Assembly: GCA_900315845.1 (NCBI GenBank)
Contig: OOHK01000002.1
Span: forward strand, 248,001-312,000
Origin: Candidatus Avelusimicrobium luingense
GTDB taxonomy: Bacteria; Elusimicrobiota; Elusimicrobia; Elusimicrobiales; Elusimicrobiaceae
Reading direction: 5' to 3'
DNA length: 64,000 nucleotides
Shown here: piece by piece, positions 45,871 through 53,580 of the stretch
Layout: every line of letters starts with the position of its first letter
Numbering within the stretch: position 1 is the first letter of the stretch
Notes under the pieces: model-generated
Database searches by the model: none
What the model saw: the letters and a program-made list of their open reading frames with translations, nothing else
What the model was told of the DNA's origin: nothing
Position numbers and translations under genes: made by a program

Positions 45871-46413
45871 ATGAAACATTATAGCAGATTAAAAGAAACA
45901 AAGATTTCTTCCCAAACGCTCTATAAAGGCGTATTGGATGTTAAGTTAGATGAGATTAAATTGCCTAATGGCAAAACCGGCACCCGCATTTATCTAAAGC
46001 ACCGCGGGGCAAGCGGTATTTTACCGGTGCAAGACGGGTGTGTGTATTTAGTGGAACAATTCCGCTACCCTATTGGGCAATCCACCTTGGAAATTCCCGC
46101 CGGCAAACGCGAACCGGGCCAAACTTTTCTCACTTGCGCCCGTGCCGAGTTAAAGCAAGAAACCGGACTTTCGGCCCGCTCCTTGAAAGAGATTCTGACA
46201 TTTCACCCTTGCAACGCTTTTTCCGATGAAGTGCAACATTTGTACGTAGCCACCGGGCTTTCGCGCGGGAAAACCGATTTGGACGAAGATGAATTTATCA
46301 ACGTCAAAAAAATCCCACTTAAAAAGGCTTATACCATGATTAAAAGCGGAAAAATTACAGACGCTAAAACGATTCTGTCTTTGCAGTGGTATAAGATGAA
46401 TCATAAAGAGTAA
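45871..46413 (+). CDS. Nudix-fold protein, ADP-ribose pyrophosphatase-like, with altered Nudix box
   Basis: 180 residues. The overall layout (RGASGILPVQDGCVYLVEQFRYP, then LEIPAGKREPGQ) is that of ADP-ribose pyrophosphatases of the NudF group. The Nudix box reads GKREPGQTFLTCARAELKQETGL when broken at CAR/AEL. Compared with G-x5-E-x7-R-E-U-x-E-E, the first Glu is Gln, the Arg is Ala and one Glu is Gln. Only two of the acidic residues remain. Activity may be weak, altered or lost. It is divergent from dnaE and 3 bp before the epimerase gene. Confidence 0.82.
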   Translation: MKHYSRLKETKISSQTLYKGVLDVKLDEIKLPNGKTGTRIYLKHRGASGILPVQDGCVYLVEQFRYPIGQSTLEIPAGKREPGQTFLTCARAELKQETGLSARSLKEILTFHPCNAFSDEVQHLYVATGLSRGKTDLDEDEFINVKKIPLKKAYTMIKSGKITDAKTILSLQWYKMNHKE

Positions 46414-46416
46414 AAT

Positions 46417-47364
46417 ATGCCGCAAGCAAAATCACACTGGTTAATTACGGGCGGAGCCGGTTTTATCGGTTCCCATTTGGCACAGGCCTTGGTTGCTCAA
46501 GGCCAACAAGTGACCATCGTGGATAATTTAACCAGCGGGAATTTGCATAATTTAGAACCGTTTCGGGATAAAATTTCTTTTATACAAGCAGATATCTGCG
46601 ATTTATCCGCGTTAGTCAAAGCCTTTGCCACAGTAGATTACGTACTTCATCATGCCGCATTTATTTCGGTAGCCGAATCTATGGCCAAACCGCAAGAGAC
46701 CGCCCGCATTAACGTTTTGGGCACGCAAACCGTATTGGAAGCCGCCCGCCAATGCGGGGTAAAACGGGTTGTATTTGCTTCATCCGCCGCGGTCTATGGC
46801 ACCCTGCCGGGATTTCCGTATAAGGAAACTTCCCCCACCGATTATCAATCGCCCTATGCTTGGAGCAAACAAGCGGGCACGGAACTTTGCCAACTTTATA
46901 CAAAATCGTTCGGATTGGAAACGGTCATCTTGCGCTATTTTAATGTGTACGGCCCGCGGCAAAACCCCAATGCCGTATATGCTGCTGTCGTTGCCAAATT
47001 TATGCAACTGGCCGCCGCCAATCAACCGCTCGGTATAGATTGGGACGGAAAACAAAGCCGCGATTTTATCAACGTGGCCGATATTGTACAGGCCAATTTG
47101 TTGGCCGTTCAGAAAGGCGTGCCGGGAGAAATTTATAACGTAGCATCCGGCCAAACCTATACGCTGTTGGAACTTGCCGATACGATAGAAAAAATTTCCG
47201 GACGTAAATTAGCCCGCGTATCACGCCCTAAACGCCCCGGAGACGTCCATGAATCTTCCGCCAATATTGATAAGATCCGCGCGTTAGGCTTCAACCCGAA
47301 AATCACCTTGGAAACGGGCCTGCGCGAAATGTGGCAAACCGAAAAAAGTTACTCTACAAAATAA
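46417..47364 (+). CDS. NAD-dependent sugar-nucleotide epimerase (GalE/WbpP-like)
   Basis: 315 residues of the extended short-chain dehydrogenase family. The NAD fold has LITGGAGFIGSHLAQAL. The catalytic Ser, Tyr and Lys are in FASSAAVYG and YAWSKQAGTEL, and the substrate region has YFNVYGPRQNP and KQSRDFINVADIVQA. The closest type is UDP-glucose or UDP-GlcNAc 4-epimerase, acting in surface polysaccharide supply. The exact sugar is not determined. Its end overlaps the convergent pilin by 16 bp. Confidence 0.88.
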   Translation: MPQAKSHWLITGGAGFIGSHLAQALVAQGQQVTIVDNLTSGNLHNLEPFRDKISFIQADICDLSALVKAFATVDYVLHHAAFISVAESMAKPQETARINVLGTQTVLEAARQCGVKRVVFASSAAVYGTLPGFPYKETSPTDYQSPYAWSKQAGTELCQLYTKSFGLETVILRYFNVYGPRQNPNAVYAAVVAKFMQLAAANQPLGIDWDGKQSRDFINVADIVQANLLAVQKGVPGEIYNVASGQTYTLLELADTIEKISGRKLARVSRPKRPGDVHESSANIDKIRALGFNPKITLETGLREMWQTEKSYSTK

Positions 47365-47879
47365 CAATTATAATGGACATTAGGGTTAAACCAATCGCGT
47401 GTGGTTTTATGCGCCAACGAACGGCACACCTCATCCGCAATTGCATCTTGCTTACCGCAACAACTGATTGTACCGAGGCCATACTCGGAACTGACCGCAT
47501 GATTTAATGTTTTTTGTACGTAAAAATCATCCGCAAATTTTCCGCAAGCCACATAATGGGAACCGATAATAATACACTCCATTCCGTCGGGATAAAAGGC
47601 CGCCGGAATAGCCGAAGTGGTAAAATTGACACTGTTTTTGATTTCGGCTCCGCTTGTAATATCTATATCTATATCACGCAAATCATTCGGGTAGGTGCCA
47701 TTGGCCATGTAATATATTTCCGCACCGTCATGCAAGGCCTTAACATGTACCAGCATCTGTACGATCCGGCTTTTCGTCACCGCTTTTCGGTACTGCGGCA
47801 AGGCCACCGCCGCCAAAATGCCGATAATAAGTACAACCACTAATAGTTCAATAAGCGTAAATGCGTGATTGTTTTTCAT
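47349..47879 (-). CDS. Type IV pilin-like protein (pilin copy 4)
   Basis: 176 residues. MKNNHAFTLIELL begins the usual leader and motif, and the helix runs to VALPQYRKAVTKSR. The soluble domain has YYMANGTYPNDLRDIDIDI and cysteines at MECIIIG, VACGKF, ISCCGK and EVCRS, with the end NVHYNCYFVE. AAGGAGA precedes the ATG. Its 3' end runs into the tail of the epimerase gene on the other strand. Confidence 0.85.
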   Translation of the reverse strand: MKNNHAFTLIELLVVVLIIGILAAVALPQYRKAVTKSRIVQMLVHVKALHDGAEIYYMANGTYPNDLRDIDIDITSGAEIKNSVNFTTSAIPAAFYPDGMECIIIGSHYVACGKFADDFYVQKTLNHAVSSEYGLGTISCCGKQDAIADEVCRSLAHKTTRDWFNPNVHYNCYFVE

Positions 47880-48094
47880 AAAAATTCTCCTTAAATTGCA
47901 TTATTTAATAAAAGTTTAACAAAAAAAAAAACAAAGTCAAGTAAAATAATTCTACCCATCAGATTTTTGTGCAATAGATAAGAAGTAATTCAAAAACATA
48001 TTGATGTGCGATACATATTAAATAACCCTTTTTACGGGGGTTGTTTTGGCGTGAAATATAGTCTAATGGAAGTATCTTAATTAGGAGAATGCAC

Positions 48095-49195
48095 ATGAAA
48101 AAAATAAGTTATAAAATACTGCTTGCCGTACTTACGGCAGGACTTTTCCATACACCGGCGGCTAACGCTTGTACCGGTATTGCCATCCACGCGCAAGACG
48201 GCACGCAGTTGTTTGCGCGCACCATTGAGTGGAAAGGCGGCAACTTAAACAGCAAACTCATCATCATGCCGCGCGGCCATAAAAATACCGCTTTAACTCC
48301 GGCAGGGGAAAACGGCAAAACATGGCACAACAAATATGGGGCTGTCGGTGCGAGTACGGTTGAACCGCGCTTTGTAACCGAAGGCGTGAACGAAAAAGGA
48401 CTTAATGTGGGTATTTTTTACTTCTCGCATTACGGCAGTTTAACACCTTACAAACCTTCGCATGCCAAAAAATCAGTCAGCGACGGGGAACTGACACGTT
48501 ACCTACTCACCAATTTTGCTACGGTAGATGAAGTGTTAGCCGGTCTGCCCAAAATTGAAATTATCCCCATCGGCAAAGCCGATGCCGAAGGGCACTACGC
48601 CACCGGGCATTGGCGCATCAGCGACGCTTCCGGGCGCAGTATTGTATTGGAAATCACCGACCGCGGCGAACGCCATTTCTATGAAAATAATTTGGGGGTA
48701 TTTACCAACTCGCCCGATTTCCCGTGGCACCAATCTAACTTAAACAATTACATTCATCTTTCCGGCGGCGAAACACCGGATAAAGTGATGGGTAACGTGC
48801 GTTTGTTTTCGCTTGGCGGCGGCACGAATTTAACGGGGCTCCCCGGCGATTTAACACCGCCTTCGCGTTTGGTGCGGGCATTTTTCTTCTTGCACAGTGC
48901 TCCCAAACCAAAAGACACTTATGCTGCCGTCACACAGGCTTTTCATATCTTGAATAATTTTGACTTGCCTATCGGCGCGGAATATGCCCCGGGGCAAACG
49001 ATTCCCGATATGCCCAGTGCTACCCAATGGACGGCTGTATCCGACGTTACACACCCGGCCTTTTATTACCGCACGATGTATAATTGTGCCATACGCAAAG
49101 TGGACTTAACGAAAATTGATTTTGATAAAGTTCCTTATACGGTAGCGGATATGGACGAAGTGCCGCAAGAAACATTTCACGAGCGGACGTTCTAG
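48095..49195 (+). CDS. Secreted choloylglycine hydrolase / penicillin V acylase family enzyme
   Basis: 366 residues from the ATG at 48095, with AGGAG 7 nt ahead (48089 is too close). The signal peptide ends AANA, and the next residue, Cys26, followed by TGIAI, becomes the N-terminal nucleophile after export. FARTIEWKG supplies the conserved Arg, and YATGHWRISDASGRSIVLEI, LGVFTNSPDF and PGDLTPPSRLVRA carry further family residues. The family hydrolyses conjugated bile salts, penicillin V or acyl-homoserine lactones. Gram-negative secreted members vary in substrate. A bile-salt role would suit a gut host, by inference. Confidence 0.9.
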   Translation: MKKISYKILLAVLTAGLFHTPAANACTGIAIHAQDGTQLFARTIEWKGGNLNSKLIIMPRGHKNTALTPAGENGKTWHNKYGAVGASTVEPRFVTEGVNEKGLNVGIFYFSHYGSLTPYKPSHAKKSVSDGELTRYLLTNFATVDEVLAGLPKIEIIPIGKADAEGHYATGHWRISDASGRSIVLEITDRGERHFYENNLGVFTNSPDFPWHQSNLNNYIHLSGGETPDKVMGNVRLFSLGGGTNLTGLPGDLTPPSRLVRAFFFLHSAPKPKDTYAAVTQAFHILNNFDLPIGAEYAPGQTIPDMPSATQWTAVSDVTHPAFYYRTMYNCAIRKVDLTKIDFDKVPYTVADMDEVPQETFHERTF

Positions 49196-49199
49196 AGAT

Positions 49200-49228
49200 A
49201 TCCCCGGGCCAACCCCGGGGATTTTTTA
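49200..49228 (+). terminator. Terminator of the acylase gene
   Basis: A 9-bp stem (ATCCCCGGG with CCCGGGGAT) is followed by six T. Confidence 0.88.
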
Positions 49229-49291
49229 CAGACACCCAATAAGGGATAACTTTTCTTATTAAGTTAGATTTTGTATAATAAGAATAGATTT

Positions 49292-49353
49292 AAGCCCAGT
49301 TGGCGCAGCGCTTGTAACATAAAGTTCGTTCCCGTTTTCGGGAACGCGCCAAC
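49292..49353 (+). repeat. Truncated 5' copy of tRNA-Val within a hairpin leader
   Basis: Nineteen bases (AAGCCCAGTTGGCGCAGCG) are identical to the start of tRNA-Val and lie 95 bp upstream of it. Its GTTGGCGC (49299-49306) pairs with GCGCCAAC (49346-49353), enclosing a second stem CGTTCCCG/CGGGAACG with a TTTT loop. A TATAAT at 49273-49278 lies just upstream, so the copy is probably within the tRNA-Val leader transcript. Confidence 0.7.
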
Positions 49354-49388
49354 GAGAAAAATAATTTGAGTAGTAGAAACTATTTCAA

Positions 49389-49460
49389 GCCCAGTTGGCG
49401 CAGCGGTAGCGCGTTCCCTTGACATGGGAAAGGTCACAGGTTCAATCCCTGTACTGGGCA
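49389..49460 (+). tRNA. tRNA-Val(GAC)
   Basis: The acceptor stem GCCCAGT/ACTGGGC, the D arm with GGCGCAGCGGTAGCGC, the anticodon stem TTCCC/GGGAA with loop TTGACAT (anticodon GAC) and the T arm ACAGGTTCAATCCCTGT are all present. Length is 72 nt with A73, and CCA is not encoded. Its last 45 bases (49416-49460) are repeated at the far end of the mobile element. Confidence 0.95.
49416..49460 (+). repeat. attL core of the tRNA-Val element
   Basis: A segment of about 45 bp from the anticodon loop to the 3' end of tRNA-Val recurs at about 62147-62192. Tyrosine integrases commonly use this part of tRNA genes, and the left copy keeps the tRNA intact. Confidence 0.9.
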
Positions 49461-49468
49461 TTTTTTAT

Positions 49469-49503
49469 AATCCTCGTTTCCCGACGAGGATTTCTTATTT
49501 TAT
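49469..49503 (+). terminator. Element-borne terminator after tRNA-Val
   Basis: A 9-bp stem (AATCCTCGT with ACGAGGATT) precedes a T-rich stretch. The original host terminator now seems to be the one at 62200, after the right repeat. Confidence 0.7.
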
Positions 49504-49579
49504 ACCCATTTAACCACTTTTCCGATCAGCAGCCCAAAAGGGCCGCTTTTTGCAGTTTTTTGCGCGTTTTTGCAGCTTT

Positions 49580-49600
49580 ATTGTCAATATTCTGGCAATG
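49580..49600. repeat. Left copy of a 21-bp near-terminal repeat
   Basis: ATTGTCAATATTCTGGCAATG matches 62062-62082 at 20 of 21 positions in the same orientation. Each copy is also an imperfect inverted repeat. They flank the element just inside its ends and could be integrase arm sites or excisionase sites. Confidence 0.55.
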
Positions 49601-49737
49601 CGTCGTACAATACAAATGTAGCTTTTTAGCTATCCTGGTTTGGCAATTTGTAAAAATCATCTCGTCTAAGCTGGCAAGTCCGCGCGGGAAAGGTGAAGAA
49701 ACAATCCTATAAAAATAATTAAATAAAAACTTGAAAA

Positions 49738-49800
49738 CCTAGCGGCATATATGCTACAAAATGATTATCGGGATGCTATTTTGTAGATAAAACCGCTAGG
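49738..49800. other. Nested inverted repeat, possible structured RNA
   Basis: CCTAGCGG (49738-49745) pairs with CCGCTAGG (49793-49800), and inside it CTACAAAAT (49754-49762) pairs with ATTTTGTAG (49778-49786). Both stems are perfect. On the plus strand a terminator-like hairpin follows at 49844-49885. The rest of 49504-49862 shows no gene. Confidence 0.45.
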
Positions 49801-49843
49801 CTTCTAGCAAAACTATTTGTAAAATAGCTTTGCCGTTTTAAGG

Positions 49844-49885
49844 GCTTAAATTATCCGTTAATTTAAGCTCTTTTTGTTTTTACCC
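49844..49885 (+). terminator. Plus-strand terminator-like hairpin
   Basis: GCTTAAATTA and TAATTTAAGC form a 10-bp stem followed by TCTTTTTGTTTTT. It overlaps the stop codon of the small minus-strand gene. It could end a transcript carrying the nested inverted repeat at 49738. Confidence 0.6.
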
Positions 49886-49979
49886 AGAAATGAAAAATTT
49901 GTGATCTTTTGGGAAAAATCGTTTTTCCATTTCGGATAATGTGGCGACAGAATACTTCTGTCATTTGGCTTGTATCCAT
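49863..49979 (-). CDS. 38-residue small protein
   Basis: A very strong ribosome site (AAGGAGG, 7 nt before the ATG at 49979) heads a 38-codon frame: MDTSQMTEVFCRHIIRNG, then KTIFPKRSQIFHFWVKTKRA. It is basic and aromatic. I do not recognise a family, though the NGK-IFPK-FHFW pattern suggests a conserved small protein. It lies about 75 bp beyond the protease gene on the same strand. Confidence 0.55.
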   Translation of the reverse strand: MDTSQMTEVFCRHIIRNGKTIFPKRSQIFHFWVKTKRA

Positions 49980-50054
49980 TTTCTCACCTCCTTCTTAAGT
50001 TGTACTACCTTAAATCTTTGAGAAAGATGGATACTCTTATGTATTAGACACTAA

Positions 50055-52286
50055 TTAGTCGTCAAATACCACCTCCTGTTCTGCACGATTATAAATTTCA
50101 ACTTGATTATTAACATCTATATGATTCACAAGCCAACCTTTCAACTGACAGTTTTGAATAAAGTCTTCTATCTTATTTTCTCCCTTAATATGTTTTAGGG
50201 AAATGATTATACCGAAATGAAGATCCCATTCGTATCCATTATCCAAGCGTTCGTTTCTTTTTAAACTAAGGCCCCAAAGGCCTGTTTGATAGGCTTTTTT
50301 ACCTTGGTTCCTTCCGGTAGCGATTTCTCGAATATGTTTTATATTATTCCATTTACGAAAGTATTTCCTAGCATCAGCTTCTAACACATGGTGGCCTGGT
50401 ACGGTTTGATAATTATTATCAATTGGTTTAATTCCCCCATCTATTCGTCCGAATTGAATATCCAATTCTGTATTAGTATAATCTACCCCCTGATTACGCG
50501 AACATGAAGGAAAGTAACACAAGGTAGCTTTTGTAATAAATGGATGCTTCCCTTGGTAAGAAGGTACCGGGATATTATATGTATACGTATTATATTTTTT
50601 CGAATTCCCCGCTAACATAAAACGAATTTCATCATCACTGCTATGGATGATCTGATTGATATCAATAGGGACGATTCCATAACCAATAAAATTTGATATA
50701 TCCATCGGCTGAGCATCCCAATTAGTTGCTGAATGTATAAGTAGAGCCTTGGCCAATTCACGGTTTAGTCCTACCACATCTATTAAATAACATAGTTTCC
50801 TAGCAATCCAAGGAGCCGCAAAAGATGTCCCACAAACAACCGATTCCCCTGTTGGTGTACACACTCTAATCAATCGATCCCCTTCTCCTCCATAATAGCT
50901 AATATCGGGTTTTTTAAAAAAAGATAATACTGGACCTTGGCGACTATACGAAGCTGGATGGTTTTGAAAATCAACAGAATTGACTACAAGTGAATTTATC
51001 GAATCAGCGGGAGCTCCCAACCTAGATACGTTGGGCTCATCGTCCGTTTTATTGGTGCCGGCAACAACAAAAATAACATTATTCTTATACTGAATCTCAT
51101 CCAGAATAGCTGCTTCGGGCGAAATAGAATTCGGGCTGACTTCCATTTTAGAGCCCAGTGACAAATTCCATACTTTTATATCTCTGTTTTTTGTTACGAT
51201 CTCTTGAATTGCACGTAAAATAGAAAAAGAACTAAATCGTTTGCCAGTAGCTACCCCAAAATGTCTAACTCTAAATCTTCCACAATTATCATTTAGTTGA
51301 GGATTAAAAGCAGGGCCATCCACAATAATAGAAGATACGGCAGTTCCATGGCTAAAATCTTCCGGATTTCTAGAAATATTTGGATTTACCATATCGTAAT
51401 ATTCAACCCACTCGGAAAAATAAACTCTTTTATCGAACAAAGTGTCAATTACCCCAATAGTTGGTTCTTTATCAGGTGAAGGGATGGTGATAGATGAAGA
51501 TTTTTGAGATAAAAAAGTCTCCTTTGTGATGTCATTTAAATCACTTACTGCCATGGAAATTAAAAAAGGCGCTTTCTGATGTAAAATAGATAATTCATCA
51601 GGTGTTAGCAAAATGGTGGTCTCATTCAGAATACGATCTTCCAAAATTGGAATCCCAATCCTATTTAATAAGTCCTTTGTATTTACATTTGTATTATACA
51701 GCGTGATAATTGATCTGTGTTGAAAAGAAGACGTATCGGTCAAAACATCAAATTTTTCTACATAATAACAATCCGCTATGGCCTTTACAAAACAACTTTT
51801 TGAAATGTTTGCTTGTTTAAAAGGTAAGAGTAAGTTGTTGTTATTGATAGCATCAATTTGAGCATTTGTAATACTGCCATTACTAAAGCAGGGAAGCGTT
51901 AATAAAGTAATACACTTTTGCAATGTAGTAATTGAATGTTCAAGCACATTTAGAGTTACTCGATGTGTAATGATATGTTTTTTTTGAGAATCACCATAAA
52001 ATCGCGCCCCTACTATTGACAGATTCGGAGATTTTGACGACTCTGAAAGCAACTGATGGACACGGTTACTCTTAGCAGCAAGTTTAATGTAATATACGCT
52101 AATTAATGCCCCTTGAATTATATGTTGTCTCTGTATCCAATACGAGCGCAAACGCTGTAAATCAGCCAACAATTGCCGGACTTTACTCACTTCTACTATT
52201 TGATTGGCGGGAATATTGGTAGGACCAACCGCTTGAGTGCGCGAAGATTGATTAAATGTTCCTTTTAAATATAATACGTTATTCAC
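50055..52286 (-). CDS. Subtilisin-like serine protease (IetS-like)
   Basis: 743 residues, starting at a GTG after AAAGGGGA. There is no signal peptide, so it acts in the cytoplasm. Residues 1-270 are a family-specific region. The S8 peptidase domain (about 275-500) has the full triad: Asp281 in IGVIDTLF, His313 in SHGTAVSSI and Ser488 in CGTSFAAP, with Asn412 in AGTNK as oxyanion residue. The C-terminal 240 residues are not assigned. It is 2 bp after an AAA ATPase. This pairing matches the IetAS anti-phage/plasmid-exclusion module, where the protease is toxic and the ATPase controls it. By analogy only. Confidence 0.85.
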   Translation of the reverse strand: MNNVLYLKGTFNQSSRTQAVGPTNIPANQIVEVSKVRQLLADLQRLRSYWIQRQHIIQGALISVYYIKLAAKSNRVHQLLSESSKSPNLSIVGARFYGDSQKKHIITHRVTLNVLEHSITTLQKCITLLTLPCFSNGSITNAQIDAINNNNLLLPFKQANISKSCFVKAIADCYYVEKFDVLTDTSSFQHRSIITLYNTNVNTKDLLNRIGIPILEDRILNETTILLTPDELSILHQKAPFLISMAVSDLNDITKETFLSQKSSSITIPSPDKEPTIGVIDTLFDKRVYFSEWVEYYDMVNPNISRNPEDFSHGTAVSSIIVDGPAFNPQLNDNCGRFRVRHFGVATGKRFSSFSILRAIQEIVTKNRDIKVWNLSLGSKMEVSPNSISPEAAILDEIQYKNNVIFVVAGTNKTDDEPNVSRLGAPADSINSLVVNSVDFQNHPASYSRQGPVLSFFKKPDISYYGGEGDRLIRVCTPTGESVVCGTSFAAPWIARKLCYLIDVVGLNRELAKALLIHSATNWDAQPMDISNFIGYGIVPIDINQIIHSSDDEIRFMLAGNSKKYNTYTYNIPVPSYQGKHPFITKATLCYFPSCSRNQGVDYTNTELDIQFGRIDGGIKPIDNNYQTVPGHHVLEADARKYFRKWNNIKHIREIATGRNQGKKAYQTGLWGLSLKRNERLDNGYEWDLHFGIIISLKHIKGENKIEDFIQNCQLKGWLVNHIDVNNQVEIYNRAEQEVVFDD

Positions 52287-52288
52287 AA

Positions 52289-53320
52289 CTATATCCCCTT
52301 TAATTCCCGAGAAACAGAGCTTTTCGAAACGCCTGTTAATATTTCTATTTCTCGCAGCGTAAAACCTTGAGCTTGCAAATCCTTTAAGGATGTTTGTTTA
52401 TTTATTGAAAAGTACAATTTTCTTAAATAATCAAATTCATCTTCAGGGGAACTGAAGGCTAAAGATGTGCGAATTAAATTCCGTAATTCTCCGGGATATG
52501 GAATCGGTTTCATACTTTTGATTATTTTCCTAAATAAATGGATATTGCGACCCGCAAATTTAAATTTTGCGAGAAATTTGTTTAAAATAGAATCAGCTAT
52601 TAACGAAAGATCCTCTTGCGAATAATTACTAAAATCAATAACGGAATCAAATCTTCTAATCAAAGCCTTATCAAATGATTTATATAGATTGGTAGTTGCA
52701 ATAAGAACCAATTTATCATTAAGCTCATCCAATCCTTTAAAAACGGCAGATGTTGCTCTGCCCATTTCTCTTAGATCATTTTGGTTGACTCGATCCATAG
52801 CAATAGAATCTATTTCGTCCATTAAAATAATAGCTTCTTCCGGTTGAGGAATATTAGCTAATTCATCAAACATTAAGGCAATATTCTTAGCAGTTTGCCC
52901 AAGTCTACTATCTATAATGATGTCAAAATTAACAACAAATAATTTACGATTTAAAATGCGAGCAATCTGTTTGGCAGTTTCCGTTTTGCCTGTTCCCGGA
53001 GCTCCCACAAATAAAAATTTATTGACTCCTACATTGTGCTCTATAGCATTCAATACCCCAATAATTTGGTCTTTGATTGCATCAGGCAAAGGCAATGAAT
53101 CTGTTTGAACATTTACCGACTTAATGAATTTAAAATTTGTTACATTAATCTGTGGAGAAAAAGTATTTACATCAGCAAGTAATGCCATAATATATTCTGA
53201 TAACTGGGCATCATTATTTTGATCGAAATATCGAGCTATTTCATAAGCTTCATTTCGAAATGCAGAATCGTTTTTTTCCACATGGTATTTAATGAGATTC
53301 AATATGTTTTTCTTTTTCAT
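52289..53320 (-). CDS. AAA ATPase with C-terminal HTH (IetA-like)
   Basis: 343 residues. Residues 1-75 are helical. The AAA domain has Walker A GAPGTGKT (106-113), Walker B IILMDEID (Asp168-Glu169), sensor 1 IATTN and an arginine-rich ALIRRFD. The last 25 residues (GFTLREIEILTGVSKSSVSR) form a helix-turn-helix like those of resolvases or sigma factors, so the protein may bind its own promoter. A consensus promoter with direct repeats lies upstream. It is co-transcribed with the protease and is probably its partner or antitoxin. Confidence 0.85.
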   Translation of the reverse strand: MKKKNILNLIKYHVEKNDSAFRNEAYEIARYFDQNNDAQLSEYIMALLADVNTFSPQINVTNFKFIKSVNVQTDSLPLPDAIKDQIIGVLNAIEHNVGVNKFLFVGAPGTGKTETAKQIARILNRKLFVVNFDIIIDSRLGQTAKNIALMFDELANIPQPEEAIILMDEIDSIAMDRVNQNDLREMGRATSAVFKGLDELNDKLVLIATTNLYKSFDKALIRRFDSVIDFSNYSQEDLSLIADSILNKFLAKFKFAGRNIHLFRKIIKSMKPIPYPGELRNLIRTSLAFSSPEDEFDYLRKLYFSINKQTSLKDLQAQGFTLREIEILTGVSKSSVSRELKGI

Positions 53321-53338
53321 AATCCAGTCCTTTTTGAT

Positions 53339-53381
53339 AGTATAACTAATTGGGACAAAAAAGTCAAGTAATGGACAAAAA
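53339..53381 (-). promoter_or_regulatory. Promoter of the ATPase-protease operon with direct repeats
   Basis: TTGACT (53362-53367), a 17-bp spacer and TATACT (53339-53344) are near consensus. TTTTTGTCC occurs twice, at 53353-53361 and 53373-53381, exactly 20 bp apart and on either side of the -35 box. This spacing suits a regulator bound to one face of the helix. AAGGA precedes the ATG. Confidence 0.7.
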
Positions 53382-53516
53382 TTATATAAAACTTATAAGC
53401 GGCTCTTCGTTGCAGTTGATGAGATGACCTATATAGTAGAGATGCACGCGGCGAAGGTATACTGCAAAAATATAGGACTTTTCCGCTGGTTTGGAGGTAG
53501 ATATTAAAACTTGGAC

Positions 53517-53552
53517 ATATAAAAACCACACCAGATCGCCCAGTATGGTTTT
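53517..53552 (-). terminator. Terminator of the SNase operon
   Basis: AAAACCATAC and GTGTGGTTTT pair with one G-T pair on the minus strand, followed by TTTTATAT, 28 bp past the SNase stop. The remaining 53382-53516 stretch shows no gene. Confidence 0.65.
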
Positions 53553-53580
53553 ATATAGTGGAGATGAAAAATTCTTTTTC

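Noticed and set aside
49264-49461. Minus-strand frame across tRNA-Val and its leader
   Set aside because: It is antisense to a clear tRNA gene.
52289-53320. Zot-like assembly ATPase of a filamentous phage
   Set aside because: The protein is a plain AAA ATPase with a C-terminal HTH and no membrane segment, paired with a protease; no coat genes are present.
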